Source: Elusimicrobiota bacterium (GTDB lineage: Bacteria; Elusimicrobiota; Elusimicrobia; FEN-1173). Taken from it: DNA of 64,000 nucleotides. The stretch spans positions 310,001 through 374,000 of the forward strand of contig JADKIY010000002.1 in NCBI GenBank assembly GCA_016722575.1, given 5' to 3'. Shown here piece by piece: positions 24,374 through 34,156 of the stretch (positions within the stretch are counted from its first letter, which is position 1; the number at the start of each line of letters is the position of its first letter). The notes beneath the pieces were generated by a model. That model had not been told where the DNA came from and made no database searches. It saw only the letters and a program-made list of their open reading frames with translations. The translations under genes were made by a program, and so were the position numbers.

Positions 24374-24384
24374 GGTCCTTGATT

Positions 24385-24441
24385 GGACGAACCTCGTCTC
24401 ATGCTTGGGAAGCACGCATTCTACCATTGAACCACACCCGC
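24385..24441 (-). tRNA. tRNA-Gly(CCC), 3' part missing
   Basis: On the minus strand the 5' acceptor GCGGGTG, D-arm GTTCAATGGTAGAA, anticodon arm CGTGC-TTCCCAA-GCATG (anticodon CCC, as in E. coli glyU) and start of the T-arm (GAGGTTCG) are clear. The T-stem has lost bases and the 3' acceptor strand is missing. The next sequence repeats the 12-base leader that precedes this copy, so two tandem copies are present. Probably a real tRNA locus with consensus deletions. Confidence 0.55.
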
Positions 24442-24619
24442 GGTCCTTGATTCTACTCAACTGTCCGCGGAGCCCTGGCGATTCTAGCCAGGGCACCCGC
24501 GCTTTTATAGCAATAACATAACCAAATTAGTCTTTACGCAATTTGCCAGGGCCAGCACACTCCAACTCGTTTAAATCGTGTGTGCAGCCTTGGCTGCCTT
24601 GGGCCAAGGACCCGCGCTT
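24442..24619. other. Non-coding stretch with hairpins upstream of GGDEF gene
   Basis: No supported gene. A perfect 8-bp hairpin GCCCTGGC (24472-24479) with GCCAGGGC (24487-24494) lies beside the tRNA-like sequence, followed by an AT-rich stretch at 24500-24535 unlike the rest of the window. Possibly tRNA flanking sequence or a decayed element. Confidence 0.4.
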
Positions 24620-24648
24620 TTGCTCATTTACCGCCCCGATATTATAAC
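24620..24648 (+). promoter_or_regulatory. Sigma-70-type promoter of the GGDEF gene
   Basis: TTGCTC (24620-24625), 17 bp, TATAAC (24643-24648) on the plus strand, 38 bp before the ATG at 24687. Four of six -35 bases and five of six -10 bases match the consensus, with ideal spacing. Confidence 0.55.
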
Positions 24649-24686
24649 ACCTCGCGCAGGGGTTCAACCGGCCGGGGCGCTTTGAT

Positions 24687-25529
24687 ATGATGAAATCCAT
24701 GGAAAACAGAAAAGTTATTCGGTCCGTTTTGATCACGGCGACGCTCACGGCGGTGCTCCTCGCGGCGGTGTTTCTATTCCGCTGGCTCTACGGTTACCGT
24801 TACGCCCTGCAAGATTTCTCCTGGCGGACCTGGGAGGACTTCCATTATTTCGCGCCCCGAGAGCTCTCGGGCAACGCCCCCCTCTACCTCGTTTTGACCC
24901 TGGTCTTCGCGGCGGTCCTGGGGGGCCTGCTGTCCTGGGCCACGCGGCGGGCGGGGCGGCTGCAGGCGCGGTCCTCCCTGCTCAAGCGGGCCTTCCGCCA
25001 TTACCGGGCCCTCTCGGAAACCGACACCCTCACGGGCCTGGCCACCCGCCGGGGCGTCATGGAGCGGTTGGAGGAGGAGATCAAACGGGCCTCCCGCTAC
25101 GGGAACCTCCTATCCACCCTCTTTGTGGACGTGGACAATTTCAAAACCATTAACGACACCCTTGGCCACGGGATGGGCGACGAGGTGCTGAAGACCATCG
25201 CGGAAGCGATCAAGTCGACAGTGCGGGAGACGGACGTGGCGGGGCGTTACGGAGGCGACGAGTTCCTCGTCCTGTTGCCCCACGCCAACGCGGAGCAGGG
25301 TTGTCAGGTGGCGGAACGGGTCCGCCGTCGGGTGGAAAATCTATTCGCGAAGCGAAGCGATCTCAAGAGCAAGCCCACCGTGAGCCTGGGCGTCATGGCC
25401 TACGCCGCCGGGGTCGGCGGCTTGGCGGCCTATTTGGAAGCGGCGGACCAGGCGCTCATGCAGTCCAAGTCCCTCGGCAAAAACCGCACCATCCTCTGCG
25501 AAAAACCCGGCACCTTCCGCCCCGTCTAA
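24687..25529 (+). CDS. Diguanylate cyclase (GGDEF), membrane-anchored
   Basis: A 280-residue protein with two membrane helices (about 11-36 and 65-86) enclosing a short periplasmic segment, then a GGDEF domain from about residue 108 (SETDTLTGLATRRG). The active site GGDEF is intact at 189-193, with the inhibitory site R180-x-x-D183 five residues before it. It should synthesise c-di-GMP. It is one of two such enzymes in the window. Three in-frame ATGs lie within 13 bp, so the exact start is uncertain by up to four residues. Its end overlaps the convergent gene by 4 bp. Confidence 0.92.
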   Translation: MMKSMENRKVIRSVLITATLTAVLLAAVFLFRWLYGYRYALQDFSWRTWEDFHYFAPRELSGNAPLYLVLTLVFAAVLGGLLSWATRRAGRLQARSSLLKRAFRHYRALSETDTLTGLATRRGVMERLEEEIKRASRYGNLLSTLFVDVDNFKTINDTLGHGMGDEVLKTIAEAIKSTVRETDVAGRYGGDEFLVLLPHANAEQGCQVAERVRRRVENLFAKRSDLKSKPTVSLGVMAYAAGVGGLAAYLEAADQALMQSKSLGKNRTILCEKPGTFRPV

Positions 25530-25963
25530 GGCGCGGGGGAGGTGAATTCGTAGACGATCTTGGCCCCCAGGGCCTTCTTGGACTCCTCGGCGGAATAAGT
25601 CAGCGCGATGCCATCGGTGCGAATGCCCAGGGGGTAGAGCTTGTAGGACATGACCCCCTGCCGGGACCGCCCCACCAGCGACACGAACCGTTCGCCCTTC
25701 ACCGCCGTCTCGTAATCATCGGACCAGGAGTCCTGCAGACGTTTGTGCAGGATCACTTTCCCCTCCCAATCCCCCGCCACCCCTTCGAATTTAATCAGCA
25801 CCCGGTCGCGTTTGATGGGCTCCAAAAACACCACCGTCGCTTTTTCCCCGTTGGGGCCCAAAAAGACCTTCACCAGGGACGAGGCCTTGAGCCGCTCCTC
25901 CGCCCCGGCCGCGCCGCCCAGAAGCGTCGCCGCCAAAAAGATTTGCCAAAACGCCTTACGCAT
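25526..25963 (-). CDS. Exported protein of unknown function
   Basis: A 145-residue protein with a signal peptide (MRKAFWQIFLAATLLGGAAG). The mature part has beta-rich segments (KATVVFLEPIKRDRVLIKFE, GVMSYKLYPLGIRTDGIALT) and ends AKIVYEFTSPAP. No domain is recognised. It is the last gene of the long leftward run and overlaps the CCA-adding enzyme gene by 8 bp. It probably acts in the periplasm. Confidence 0.75.
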   Translation of the reverse strand: MRKAFWQIFLAATLLGGAAGAEERLKASSLVKVFLGPNGEKATVVFLEPIKRDRVLIKFEGVAGDWEGKVILHKRLQDSWSDDYETAVKGERFVSLVGRSRQGVMSYKLYPLGIRTDGIALTYSAEESKKALGAKIVYEFTSPAP

Positions 25964-27419
25964 GGGAACCTCCGGTTTTTTTCGCTTTGGGAGCGGCCGC
26001 GTGCAAACGTCGGGCCAGGGCCAGGGCTTCGTCGCGGCCGGTCACCTGCCCCGCGGCCTGGGCTTCCCGGATGGCGTCCAACAGGCGCCCCACCTCGGGC
26101 CCCGGCTTGATCCCCAGGGATTTCATCAGGACGTTTCCGTCCAAGACTTTGGGCGGCTCCACCGTCGCGCGCTTTAAAAAAAACGCCTCCAGCATTTTGC
26201 GGATCGTCAAAAACACCGGGTCTTTCCCCCCGCGTTTGACCCGTTCCGACAAATAGGTGAAATGGTCCCCCAGGGCCACGATGAGCATGGCCACCGCGTC
26301 TTCCTGAAGGTCCCGGTAAAAGCGAAAGATCGCCCGCTCCGTCAGTTGGGGCGCGTGGCCCAGGTTGCCCGGGCGCATGTGGGCCCCCACCAGGCGGGTC
26401 AGGGACCGGCCTTCGTTCGTGGAGAACCGCAGGCGTTCCGCGATGCGCCTGACCATCTTGGCGCCCACGGCGTCGTGGCCGTAGAAGTGCAGTTTCCCGT
26501 CCCGCACCTTGGCCGTGGCGGGTTTTCCCACGTCGTGAAAAAGCTCCACCAACTTTAGATGGGCGTAGCGGGGATGCCCCCCCAGGCGCTCGTTTAAATA
26601 GGCGGCCAGGGGCCGGTGGAATTTGGGGAAATACCTCGACAACCTTCCCAGCACTTCTTCCATGGACGCCATGGACTCCAGGGAATGGCGCAACACGCCC
26701 CCCGCGCCGTAATAGGTTTTCCCCGTCCGCCGCATGGGTTCCCCCTCGGGAAAGAGCGCCGTCAAAAGGCCCGCCTTGTCCAGGTCGAAAAAAGCGCGGC
26801 TTCCCCCGGGAGCGACCAGGGTTTTCATCAATTCCTCCCGGATCCGCTCCGGGGAGGAACGAAGGATTTTCTTGGAACGCTTCTTGATTTCCTTGAACGT
26901 TCCGGGAACCACCGCCCAGCCCAGCTCCGCCGAAAAACGGAAGGCCCGCAAAAGCCGCAGAGGGTCCTCCTCCAGGGCCCGGGGCGACACCAGGGCGATT
27001 TCTTTTTTCTTGAGCGCCCGGCGGCCGTCGAAAGGGTCGATGGTCCGGGCCCAACGCCCGGCGGCCCAATCCGCCACGGTCAGGGCCATGGCGTTGGCCG
27101 TGAAATCCCGTCGACCCAAATCCTCCTCGATGGTTTTCCCTTGGAGTCGGGCGAAATCGAAATCGACTTTCCGGCCCTCGTCCTCCACCACCACGCGGTA
27201 GGTGCCGCGCTCCTCGTCCAGGGCGAAGGCCCGGCGCTTTTCGGCCCGGGCGAATTTTTCCGCCAGGGCCTTGGCGTCCCCGGCCACCGCCACGTCCACG
27301 TCCGCCGTGGGGCGGCGCAAAAGCGCGTCGCGCACAAACCCGCCCACCAGCCACAGCCCTCCGCCGGAGAACGCGTCCAGGGAAAGGATCTTTTTCTTCA
27401 GCTTGGCCGGGGTCCTCAC
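25956..27419 (-). CDS. CCA tRNA nucleotidyltransferase / polyA polymerase family, with HD domain
   Basis: A 487-residue protein. The N-terminal nucleotidyltransferase head has GGFVRDALLRRPTADVDVAV (GG motif plus metal-binding DxD) and RRDFTANAMAL, followed by the RNA-binding region (EEDPLRLLRAFRFSAELGW, SPERIREELMKTL). A C-terminal HD domain follows (HSLESM, LFHDVGKP, FYGHDAVGAKM), as in many class II CCA enzymes. It adds or repairs the tRNA 3' CCA end. The start is a GTG at 27419 overlapping the acyl-CoA ligase stop as GTGA; no ATG gives the full head domain. The precise activity (CCA, A-adding or polyA) cannot be fixed by eye. Confidence 0.88.
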   Translation of the reverse strand: MRTPAKLKKKILSLDAFSGGGLWLVGGFVRDALLRRPTADVDVAVAGDAKALAEKFARAEKRRAFALDEERGTYRVVVEDEGRKVDFDFARLQGKTIEEDLGRRDFTANAMALTVADWAAGRWARTIDPFDGRRALKKKEIALVSPRALEEDPLRLLRAFRFSAELGWAVVPGTFKEIKKRSKKILRSSPERIREELMKTLVAPGGSRAFFDLDKAGLLTALFPEGEPMRRTGKTYYGAGGVLRHSLESMASMEEVLGRLSRYFPKFHRPLAAYLNERLGGHPRYAHLKLVELFHDVGKPATAKVRDGKLHFYGHDAVGAKMVRRIAERLRFSTNEGRSLTRLVGAHMRPGNLGHAPQLTERAIFRFYRDLQEDAVAMLIVALGDHFTYLSERVKRGGKDPVFLTIRKMLEAFFLKRATVEPPKVLDGNVLMKSLGIKPGPEVGRLLDAIREAQAAGQVTGRDEALALARRLHAAAPKAKKTGGSHA

Positions 27420-28975
27420 GCGCGTCTCCGGCGAAGGCGCGCGGCCTCTTGCCGCAGTTCCTTCTTCAATACTTTTCCCATGGCGTTTTTCGGCAAATCC
27501 GTTTTCACAAAAAGCTCCTTGGGCGCCTTGTAGGACGCCAACTTTTCCCGGCAGAGGGAGAGCAACGCCGCCGTGTCCGGGGTTTTCCCCTTCCGGGCCA
27601 CGGCGAAGGCCAGGACGGTCTCGTCGCCGGTTTCGTCGGGCACCCCCACCACCGCGGCCTCGGCCACGTCGGGGTGGGACAACAAAACGGCTTCCACTTC
27701 CTGGGGATAGACGTTCAGCCCCTTCACGATGATTAAATCTTTTTTCCGGTCCACGATGGTCAAATACCCCTGGGCGTCCAGGCATCCCAGGTCCCCGGTC
27801 TTCAGCCACCCGTCTTCGGTGAGGGCCGCCCGGGTCTCCTCCGGGTGCTTGAAATAGCCGGCCATGACGTTGGCCCCCTTCACGCAAACCTCGCCGACCT
27901 CCCCCGTGGGGCAGGGGCGATCGTAGTCGTCAATGATTTTGACGTGGACGCCCGGAAGGGGCAGGCCCACCGTGCCGGGCTTTCGCTCCTTGTGCAGGGG
28001 GTTGACCGCCACCACCGGCGCCGCTTCGGTCAAACCGTAGCCTTCGATCAGAGGCCGCCGGAACTTGGCTTCGAATTCCCGGTGCACCGCCGCCGGCAGG
28101 GGCGACGCGCCGGAGATGGCCACCCGCACCGGGTTGGCAAAACGCACCACCCAGGCTTTCCACCCCTGGATCTTCTGGGTCAACGCCGCGAAGATGGGCG
28201 GCACCGCGCAGAAGACGGTGATTTTCCGTTTCCAGATGGTTTTCAAGACCGGCTCGAAAGGCAACAGCGTTTCCATGATCACGACGGTGGCGCCCAGTCG
28301 GATCGGCAGAAGAACGTTCACCGTCCAGGAAAAGGAGTGGAACATGGGCAACAGGCACAGAAACCGATCCGAGGGTCCGACTTCAATGGCCCGGTGGCAG
28401 GACTCCACGTTGGCCAGGAAATTACCGTGGGTCAGCATGACCCCCTTGGGGTTTCCGGTGGTGCCGGCCGTGTAGATCAGCATGGCCAGGGCGTCGGCAT
28501 CCACCGCGGGCTCGACGAACTCCCCCCCCTCGCCCGCCAACAGGGATTCGAACGTCGGGTGATGGCCCGCCGGTTCCTTGACGAACACGTGGCGCAGATG
28601 GGGGGCCCGCTTTTGGGCGTCGTGGACCTGCTTTAAAAATTCCTTGGAAGTGAGGCAGGCCTTCACCCCCGCGTCGGCGAAGATGTACCCGATTTTTTCC
28701 CCCTTTTCCAAAAAATTCACGGGCACCGCCACCGCGCCCAGGCGGCACAGGGCGAAGAAGAGCACGACGAACTCCGGGCAGTTGCGCAACACCAACCCGC
28801 AGGCGTCGCCTTGCCGGAGGCCCAAGCGGTGAAGCCCCCGGGCGCAACGGGCCACCCGATCTTCCAACTCCCCGTAGGTCCAGGTCCGGTCGCGGTAATA
28901 AAAAGCGATGCGTTCCGGGTGGGCCCGGGCCGTGGACCGGAGCGCCAAGGGGAGGGTGCGCGGGTGGCTCGTCAT
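27416..28975 (-). CDS. AMP-forming acyl-CoA synthetase (long-chain fatty-acid ligase type)
   Basis: A 519-residue ANL-superfamily enzyme. The P-loop YTAGTTGNPKGVMLTHGN, the GYGLTEAAPV motif, TGDLGCLDAQGYLTIVDRKKD and the C-terminal lysine segment LPKNAMGKVLKKEL are all intact, so it should activate a carboxylic acid through an adenylate to a CoA thioester. The sequence is closest in style to long-chain fatty-acid:CoA ligases, but the substrate is not determined. It is embedded between the oligopeptide importer ATPase gene and the CCA enzyme gene with 4-bp overlaps on both sides, so it is co-transcribed with them. Confidence 0.9.
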   Translation of the reverse strand: MTSHPRTLPLALRSTARAHPERIAFYYRDRTWTYGELEDRVARCARGLHRLGLRQGDACGLVLRNCPEFVVLFFALCRLGAVAVPVNFLEKGEKIGYIFADAGVKACLTSKEFLKQVHDAQKRAPHLRHVFVKEPAGHHPTFESLLAGEGGEFVEPAVDADALAMLIYTAGTTGNPKGVMLTHGNFLANVESCHRAIEVGPSDRFLCLLPMFHSFSWTVNVLLPIRLGATVVIMETLLPFEPVLKTIWKRKITVFCAVPPIFAALTQKIQGWKAWVVRFANPVRVAISGASPLPAAVHREFEAKFRRPLIEGYGLTEAAPVVAVNPLHKERKPGTVGLPLPGVHVKIIDDYDRPCPTGEVGEVCVKGANVMAGYFKHPEETRAALTEDGWLKTGDLGCLDAQGYLTIVDRKKDLIIVKGLNVYPQEVEAVLLSHPDVAEAAVVGVPDETGDETVLAFAVARKGKTPDTAALLSLCREKLASYKAPKELFVKTDLPKNAMGKVLKKELRQEAARLRRRRA

Positions 28976-29766
28976 CGAAGGAGCGCCGGCACCGCGGCCA
29001 GTAGGTTTTTCGTGACGGGGCTTTGGGGCGCCGCCAGCACCCGGGCGGTTTCGCCCTCCTCGGCCAAGCGGCCCCCGTCCAACACCAACACGCGGTCCGT
29101 CAATTGCCGGACCACCGTCAAGTCGTGGCTGATCAGGATCACCGCCAATTTAAATTTCTCCCGCAGGTCCGCCAGCAAATTCAGAATTTGTGCTTGAACC
29201 GAGAGGTCCAGCGAGGACACCGGCTCGTCCGCCAAAAGCAGCCGCGGTCCGGCCGCCAGGGCCCGGGCGATGGCGATCCGCTGTTTTTGCCCGCCGGAAA
29301 ATTGATGGGGGTAGGCCTCCCCCGCGTCCGACGGCAATCCCACGTCGTTCAATAGCCGCGCCCGGCGCTCGTTCAATTCCCGCCCGGAAAGGGCCGACGT
29401 GTTCCAACGCGCCCGTTGGCGGAGGGCTTCGTCCAAAAGCGTTCGCACCCGCAATTTCGGGTTCAAGGACGCCGACGGGTCTTGAAACACCATCTGCACC
29501 CGGGAGGCCCACTCGTTCCGGGAAAAACTTTCCCGGGGCCGGCCTTCCCAGACAACGCTTCCTCCGTCGGCTTCCAGGAATCCCGCCAGAATCCGCGCCA
29601 GAGTGGTTTTCCCGGACCCGGATTCTCCCACCAACCCCAGGGACTGTCCGCTCTCCAGGAAAAAGGAGACGCCGTCCAGGGCTTTGACCGCGCCCACCCG
29701 TCGACGGAATATTCCCGCCTCGACCGCGTAGGTTTTGGTCAGGCCTTTCACGTCGAGCAAATTCAT
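28972..29766 (-). CDS. Oligopeptide/dipeptide ABC transporter ATPase (OppF-like)
   Basis: A 264-residue ABC ATPase: Walker A GESGSGKTT, Q-loop VFQDPSASLNP, signature FSGGQKQRIAIARAL, Walker B LLLADEPVSSLD and the switch His in ISHDL. The QDPxxSLNP block is typical of the Opp/Dpp ATPase class. The ATG at 29766 overlaps the OppD-like stop (ATGA); the frame extends upstream within that gene but is not needed. It lacks the C-terminal oligopeptide extension present in its partner, as expected for a short OppF. Confidence 0.9.
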   Translation of the reverse strand: MNLLDVKGLTKTYAVEAGIFRRRVGAVKALDGVSFFLESGQSLGLVGESGSGKTTLARILAGFLEADGGSVVWEGRPRESFSRNEWASRVQMVFQDPSASLNPKLRVRTLLDEALRQRARWNTSALSGRELNERRARLLNDVGLPSDAGEAYPHQFSGGQKQRIAIARALAAGPRLLLADEPVSSLDLSVQAQILNLLADLREKFKLAVILISHDLTVVRQLTDRVLVLDGGRLAEEGETARVLAAPQSPVTKNLLAAVPALLR

Positions 29767-30716
29767 GGCAGAAGGTGGCAGGCCGCCGTGCGATCGGCGA
29801 CGCCCACCGGCCGGAGAACCGGCGATTCCTTTTCGCATCGATCAAAGGCCCCCGGGCACCGGGGGCGAAAGGGACATCCGGCCGGAAGGCGGCCAAGGTC
29901 GGGCGGCTGTCCCGGCAGGGCGGGGAGGCGGTCGGCGGTCTTGGTCAACCGCGGCAGGGATTTTAAAAGCCCCTGGGTGTAGGGATGGCGGGGGTCCGAC
30001 AACACCGCCCGGGTCGGGCCCACCTCCACCAGTTCCCCCGCGTACATGATGCCCAACCGGTCCGTCCGTTCCGAGAGCAACCCGATGTTGTGGGTCACGA
30101 GCAAGAGCGCCATGCCCAAATCCCGGCGCAGGGAATCCAGCAAATCCAGAATCTCCCGCTGGACGGTGACGTCCAGGGCCGTGGTGGGTTCGTCGGCGAT
30201 CAACAAGTCCGGCCCCCCCGCCACGGCCATGGCCAGGCACACGCGTTGCCGTTGCCCGCCGGAAAGCTGGTGGGGGTAGGAAGCGTAGATTCGGTCGGGC
30301 TCGGGCAATCGAACCCGGGCCAGAAGATCTCGAACCCGCGCGGGGTTCCGCCCCCCGGCGTGAAGCTCCAAAACTTCCTCGATTTGTTCGCCCACGGTGA
30401 GCACGGGGTTCAAGGCGGAAAAAGGGTCTTGAAACACCGTCGCCACGGCTCCGCCCCGAAGGGAACGAAGGTCTCGGTCGGCCAGGGTCAGCACGTCCCG
30501 CCCTTTAAAGAGGATTCGCCCGGAGACGGCGCGCACCGCTTCCGGCGCCAACAGGCGAAGGACCGAAAGCGCCAGGGTCGACTTGCCGGACCCCGATTCC
30601 CCCGCCAACCCCAGGGATTCCCCCGGCGCCAGATCGATCGAAACGCCCCGCACAGCGGCCACGTTCCCCCGACGGTATTCCACCCGAAGGTCCCGGATTT
30701 CCAAAAGCGCCGTCAT
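29763..30716 (-). CDS. Oligopeptide/dipeptide ABC transporter ATPase (OppD-like)
   Basis: A 317-residue ABC ATPase with Walker A GESGSGKST, Q-loop VFQDPFSALNP, signature LSGGQRQRVCLAMA, Walker B LLIADEPTTALD and switch His in VTHNI. The C-terminal oligopeptide-transporter domain carries the CPFRPRCPGAFDRC cysteine cluster, which binds an iron-sulfur cluster in related Dpp/Opp ATPases. It pairs with the next gene to power the importer. Coupled by 4-bp overlaps to its neighbours. Confidence 0.92.
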   Translation of the reverse strand: MTALLEIRDLRVEYRRGNVAAVRGVSIDLAPGESLGLAGESGSGKSTLALSVLRLLAPEAVRAVSGRILFKGRDVLTLADRDLRSLRGGAVATVFQDPFSALNPVLTVGEQIEEVLELHAGGRNPARVRDLLARVRLPEPDRIYASYPHQLSGGQRQRVCLAMAVAGGPDLLIADEPTTALDVTVQREILDLLDSLRRDLGMALLLVTHNIGLLSERTDRLGIMYAGELVEVGPTRAVLSDPRHPYTQGLLKSLPRLTKTADRLPALPGQPPDLGRLPAGCPFRPRCPGAFDRCEKESPVLRPVGVADRTAACHLLP

Positions 30717-31552
30717 TGGCCGGACAGCCGCGGGTCCAATCGGTCCCGCAACCCCTCGCCCAATAAGTTAAAGCCCAACACCGTCAGAAAAATCGCCACG
30801 CCGGGAAAAAGCGTCAGCCACCAGGCCAGGTGGATGTAATCCTTGCCCGCCGAAAGCATATTCCCCCAGGAGGGCGACGGCGGCTGAACCCCCAGGCCCA
30901 GGAAGGAAAGGGCCGACTCCGTCATGACCGCGCCGCCCACGCCCAAGGTGGCGGCCACCAGCACCGGCGAAAGCACGTGGGGCAAAATGTGGACGGTCAA
31001 GAGGCGCGGCGTCGACAGCCCCAACCCCCGGGCCGCCCAGACGAAGTCCCGGTCCCGCACGCTCAGGGTTTCCGCCCGCACCAGCCGCGCCAGGCTCATC
31101 CAGGAGGTCAGGCCGATGATGGCCATGATGTGGACGATGTTGGGCTCCAAAAAAGCGATCACCATCAAAATCAAAAAGATGCTCGGGAAACAAAGAAGCA
31201 CATCCACCAGGCGCATCAAGACCGCGTCCACCCACCCGCCGAAATAGCCCCCCGCCAAGCCCACGAGCGTTCCCAGAAAAACGGACAACCCCACCGCCAG
31301 GGCGCCGACCATGAGCGATACCCGGGAGCCGTAGAGAATTCGGGAGGCCACGTCCCGCCCCAGGTCGTCGGTGCCCATCCAATGGCGGGCCGAGGGCGCT
31401 TCCAGTCGGTGGGTCAAATCCTGCCGCATGGGGTCCACCGGCGCGGCCCAGGGCGCCAGGAGCGCCGCCAACACGAGCCCGCCCACGAGCGCCGCCCCCA
31501 AAGTTTCCATGGGCCGTCCCGCCTTCCGTCCCCACCGCCCGAGAAGGTTCAT
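30713..31552 (-). CDS. Oligopeptide/dipeptide ABC transporter permease (OppC-like)
   Basis: A 279-residue inner-membrane permease with six helices. It has the OppC N-terminal extension with [19 protein letters not shown] and the EAA loop [27 protein letters not shown]. The family length fits. It starts at an ATGA overlap with the OppB-like gene. Confidence 0.92.
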   Translation of the reverse strand: MNLLGRWGRKAGRPMETLGAALVGGLVLAALLAPWAAPVDPMRQDLTHRLEAPSARHWMGTDDLGRDVASRILYGSRVSLMVGALAVGLSVFLGTLVGLAGGYFGGWVDAVLMRLVDVLLCFPSIFLILMVIAFLEPNIVHIMAIIGLTSWMSLARLVRAETLSVRDRDFVWAARGLGLSTPRLLTVHILPHVLSPVLVAATLGVGGAVMTESALSFLGLGVQPPSPSWGNMLSAGKDYIHLAWWLTLFPGVAIFLTVLGFNLLGEGLRDRLDPRLSGQ

Positions 31553-32523
31553 CGGCCGAACCGGATGCGGGGGTCCACCGCCGCGTAGGTCAAATCCGCC
31601 GCGAAGTTCCCCAGGAGCGTCAGAAGCGCCGCGATGGTCCCCACCGCCATGACCACCGGATAGTCCCGGGCCATGACGGCGTCGAAGCCCAGACGCCCCA
31701 TGCCCGGGTAGGCGAAGATGGTTTCAAAAATAAAACTGCCACCGATCAAATCGGGGAGCGAGAGCCCCAGGATCGTCACCACGGGGATCAGCGCGTTTCG
31801 AAGGGCGTGCTTGAAAATCACGCGCCCCTCGGAGAGCCCCTTGGCCCGGGCCGTTCGAATGTAGTCCTGGCGGATCACCTCCAGCGTGCCGTTCCGGGTG
31901 AAGCGCGACAGGCCCGCCAATCCCGTGAAAGCGCTCACGAACACCGGAAGCGCCAAGTGCCGCGCCAAGTCCACGCCCTTGGACCCGGCGGACAAGTCGT
32001 CGAAGTTTAAGGACCGTAACCCGGAGATGGGAAGCCACCCCAGTTTCAAACCGAAGAAGATCATCAGGAGGAGCGACAGCCAGAAGGTCGGCACGGAGTA
32101 GCCGATGAAAACAAACAGCGTCGCCAGGCGGTCGAACATCGAATCCCGCTTGACCGCCGACCACACGCCCAGGGGAACCGCCACGATGAAAATGAGAAGA
32201 AGGGACAGGACGTTCAGCGCCAGGGTGGCGGGAAGCCGCGCGCCGATCTTGGGCAAAACCGGCCGGTCGTCCCGGAAGGAATTCCCGAAATCCAAACGCG
32301 CCAGCCGGGAGAGCCAAAGGCCGTATTGAACGGGCAACGGCTTGTCCAACCCGTAGAGCTTCACGAGGCGCGCCCGGGCCTCCGTCGAGGCTTTCATGTT
32401 CATGGTGGTCGCCATGTCCGTGGGCCCGCCCGGGGCCAGGCGCATGACCAGGAAACTGATGAGCGTGATTCCGAGCAATAGCGGCAGGGTGAGCAACAGC
32501 CGCCGCAAAAAGTAACGACCCAT
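31549..32523 (-). CDS. Oligopeptide/dipeptide ABC transporter permease (OppB-like)
   Basis: A 324-residue permease with the classic OppB/DppB start [31 protein letters not shown], and the EAA loop [20 protein letters not shown]. About six transmembrane helices. The ATG at 32523 shares one base with the stop of the binding-protein gene (TGATG); the frame extends upstream within that gene but without merit. Confidence 0.92.
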   Translation of the reverse strand: MGRYFLRRLLLTLPLLLGITLISFLVMRLAPGGPTDMATTMNMKASTEARARLVKLYGLDKPLPVQYGLWLSRLARLDFGNSFRDDRPVLPKIGARLPATLALNVLSLLLIFIVAVPLGVWSAVKRDSMFDRLATLFVFIGYSVPTFWLSLLLMIFFGLKLGWLPISGLRSLNFDDLSAGSKGVDLARHLALPVFVSAFTGLAGLSRFTRNGTLEVIRQDYIRTARAKGLSEGRVIFKHALRNALIPVVTILGLSLPDLIGGSFIFETIFAYPGMGRLGFDAVMARDYPVVMAVGTIAALLTLLGNFAADLTYAAVDPRIRFGR

Positions 32524-34151
32524 CAGTTCGCCGACACCCGGTATTTTTGAAGAGCCCGGGGCACAAACCACTCCCGGAAATTCCAGGCGATGCCCGCCGG
32601 GGCCGTTTGCACCCCGTGGATCCGACGATGGACCACGGGCAGGGACTCCGGGTAGTAGAGGAACAAATAGGGGCGGTCCTGGGCCAGCAACCGGTGCAGG
32701 CGGTGGTAAATGTCCCGGCGACGGTCGGGGTTGAAGGTCTGGCGGCCTTCCTCCCACAGGCGGTCCGCCGCGGGGTTCGCGTAGCCCGCGAAATTGTATT
32801 TGCCCGGCCCCCGCTGGCTGGAGTGCCAGATCACGTATTGGTCCGGGTCCCGGGAGAGGTTCCAGGCCAGGATCAAGGCGTCGAAATTCCGCTTGTCCAC
32901 GTAATTGTGGATGAAAGCCGACCATTCCAAAATCCGGATGTTCATCTGGATCCCCACCCGGGCGAAATGGGATTGGAGGATGGTCGCGGTCAGTTCCCGC
33001 AATTTGTTCCCCTGGTTGGTCAGCACGGTAAACTCGAAGGGGCGGCCGTCCTTGTCCAATATCCCGTCGCCGTTGGCGTCGGCCCAGCCCGCGGATTTAA
33101 GAAGCGCCTTGGCGGCTTCGGGATCGTAAACGTCCTCGGGCACCGAGGGGTCGAAGGCCCAGGAGCTGGGCGGAAAGGGCCCCGTGGCCGAGCGGCCCCG
33201 CCCGAGCAACACCCCTTGAATGATGTCCTTGCGGTCCACGGCCTGGGCCAGGGCCTGGCGCACGCGCCGGTCGGCGAAAAAGGGATGGTCCAGATTGAAC
33301 GCCAGGTAGGTGTAGGAAAAAGACGGGTAGCTGAACTTGTTGTAGTGCCGGAAGAATTCCGGGTAGGCCCCGTATTGGTCCGGCGAGAGGCCCATGAAAT
33401 CGATGGATTCGTTCCGCAACTCCAAAAACTCCACGGAGCTGTCGGGGATGATCCGGTAGACGATCCGATCCAGGCGGGGCCGCCCTTCGAAATAATCCGC
33501 GTTGGCCTCGAGAACGATCTTTTCGTCGGGCTTCCATTCCAGGAATTGGTAGGGCCCCGTGCCCACGGGGCGCCGGTTGGCGGGGTTCGTGTTCACCGGA
33601 CCGTCTTTGAAAATATGTTCCGGGATCATCCCCATGCCCCAGGACTCCAGGGCCGGGGCGAAGGGTTTCGCGTAGCGCACCCGCACGGTCCGGTCGTCCG
33701 GCGCCTCCACGCTTTGCACGTCGGCGAAATCCGCGCCGAAGGGCGTGGCCACGTTCGAATCGATGAGCACCCGGTAGGTGAAGACCACGTCCCGGGCGGT
33801 AAAGGGAACGCCGTCGTGCCAGCGGACGCCCGGGCGCAGGTGGAAAATGATTTCCAGCCCGCCCTTTCGGATTTCCCAGGAGGCCGCCAGGTCCCCCACC
33901 AGGCGGAGGTCCTTGTCGTATTTGACCAGCCCGTTGAAGACGTAGCCGCAGATGTCGCCCGAGGCGGAGTCCGTGGCCAGGAGGGGGTTCAGGCGGGAGG
34001 CGTCGCCGATGCTGGACTCCACAAAGGTGTCGCCCAGGTCGCCGGGCTGGAAGGTCGCGGCGCTCTGCCAGGCCGGCTCCGGAATAGGATCGCGGCCGCA
34101 GGCGGCCAGGAGGAAAGGAAGGAGGACGAACGGCCGGAACGGCCGACCCAC
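32523..34151 (-). CDS. Peptide ABC transporter substrate-binding lipoprotein (SBP family 5)
   Basis: A 542-residue binding protein. It begins with a short lipoprotein signal, [17 protein letters not shown], with lipobox LAAC, so it is probably lipid-anchored. The family 5 pattern is clear: [59 protein letters not shown], and [18 protein letters not shown]. The start is taken as the GTG at 34151, which opens the lipoprotein signal 5 bp after the upstream stop; the frame is open further upstream inside the peptidase gene. Position next to M16 peptidases suggests peptide substrates. Confidence 0.88.
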   Translation of the reverse strand: MGRPFRPFVLLPFLLAACGRDPIPEPAWQSAATFQPGDLGDTFVESSIGDASRLNPLLATDSASGDICGYVFNGLVKYDKDLRLVGDLAASWEIRKGGLEIIFHLRPGVRWHDGVPFTARDVVFTYRVLIDSNVATPFGADFADVQSVEAPDDRTVRVRYAKPFAPALESWGMGMIPEHIFKDGPVNTNPANRRPVGTGPYQFLEWKPDEKIVLEANADYFEGRPRLDRIVYRIIPDSSVEFLELRNESIDFMGLSPDQYGAYPEFFRHYNKFSYPSFSYTYLAFNLDHPFFADRRVRQALAQAVDRKDIIQGVLLGRGRSATGPFPPSSWAFDPSVPEDVYDPEAAKALLKSAGWADANGDGILDKDGRPFEFTVLTNQGNKLRELTATILQSHFARVGIQMNIRILEWSAFIHNYVDKRNFDALILAWNLSRDPDQYVIWHSSQRGPGKYNFAGYANPAADRLWEEGRQTFNPDRRRDIYHRLHRLLAQDRPYLFLYYPESLPVVHRRIHGVQTAPAGIAWNFREWFVPRALQKYRVSAN

Positions 34152-34156
34152 GAAAA

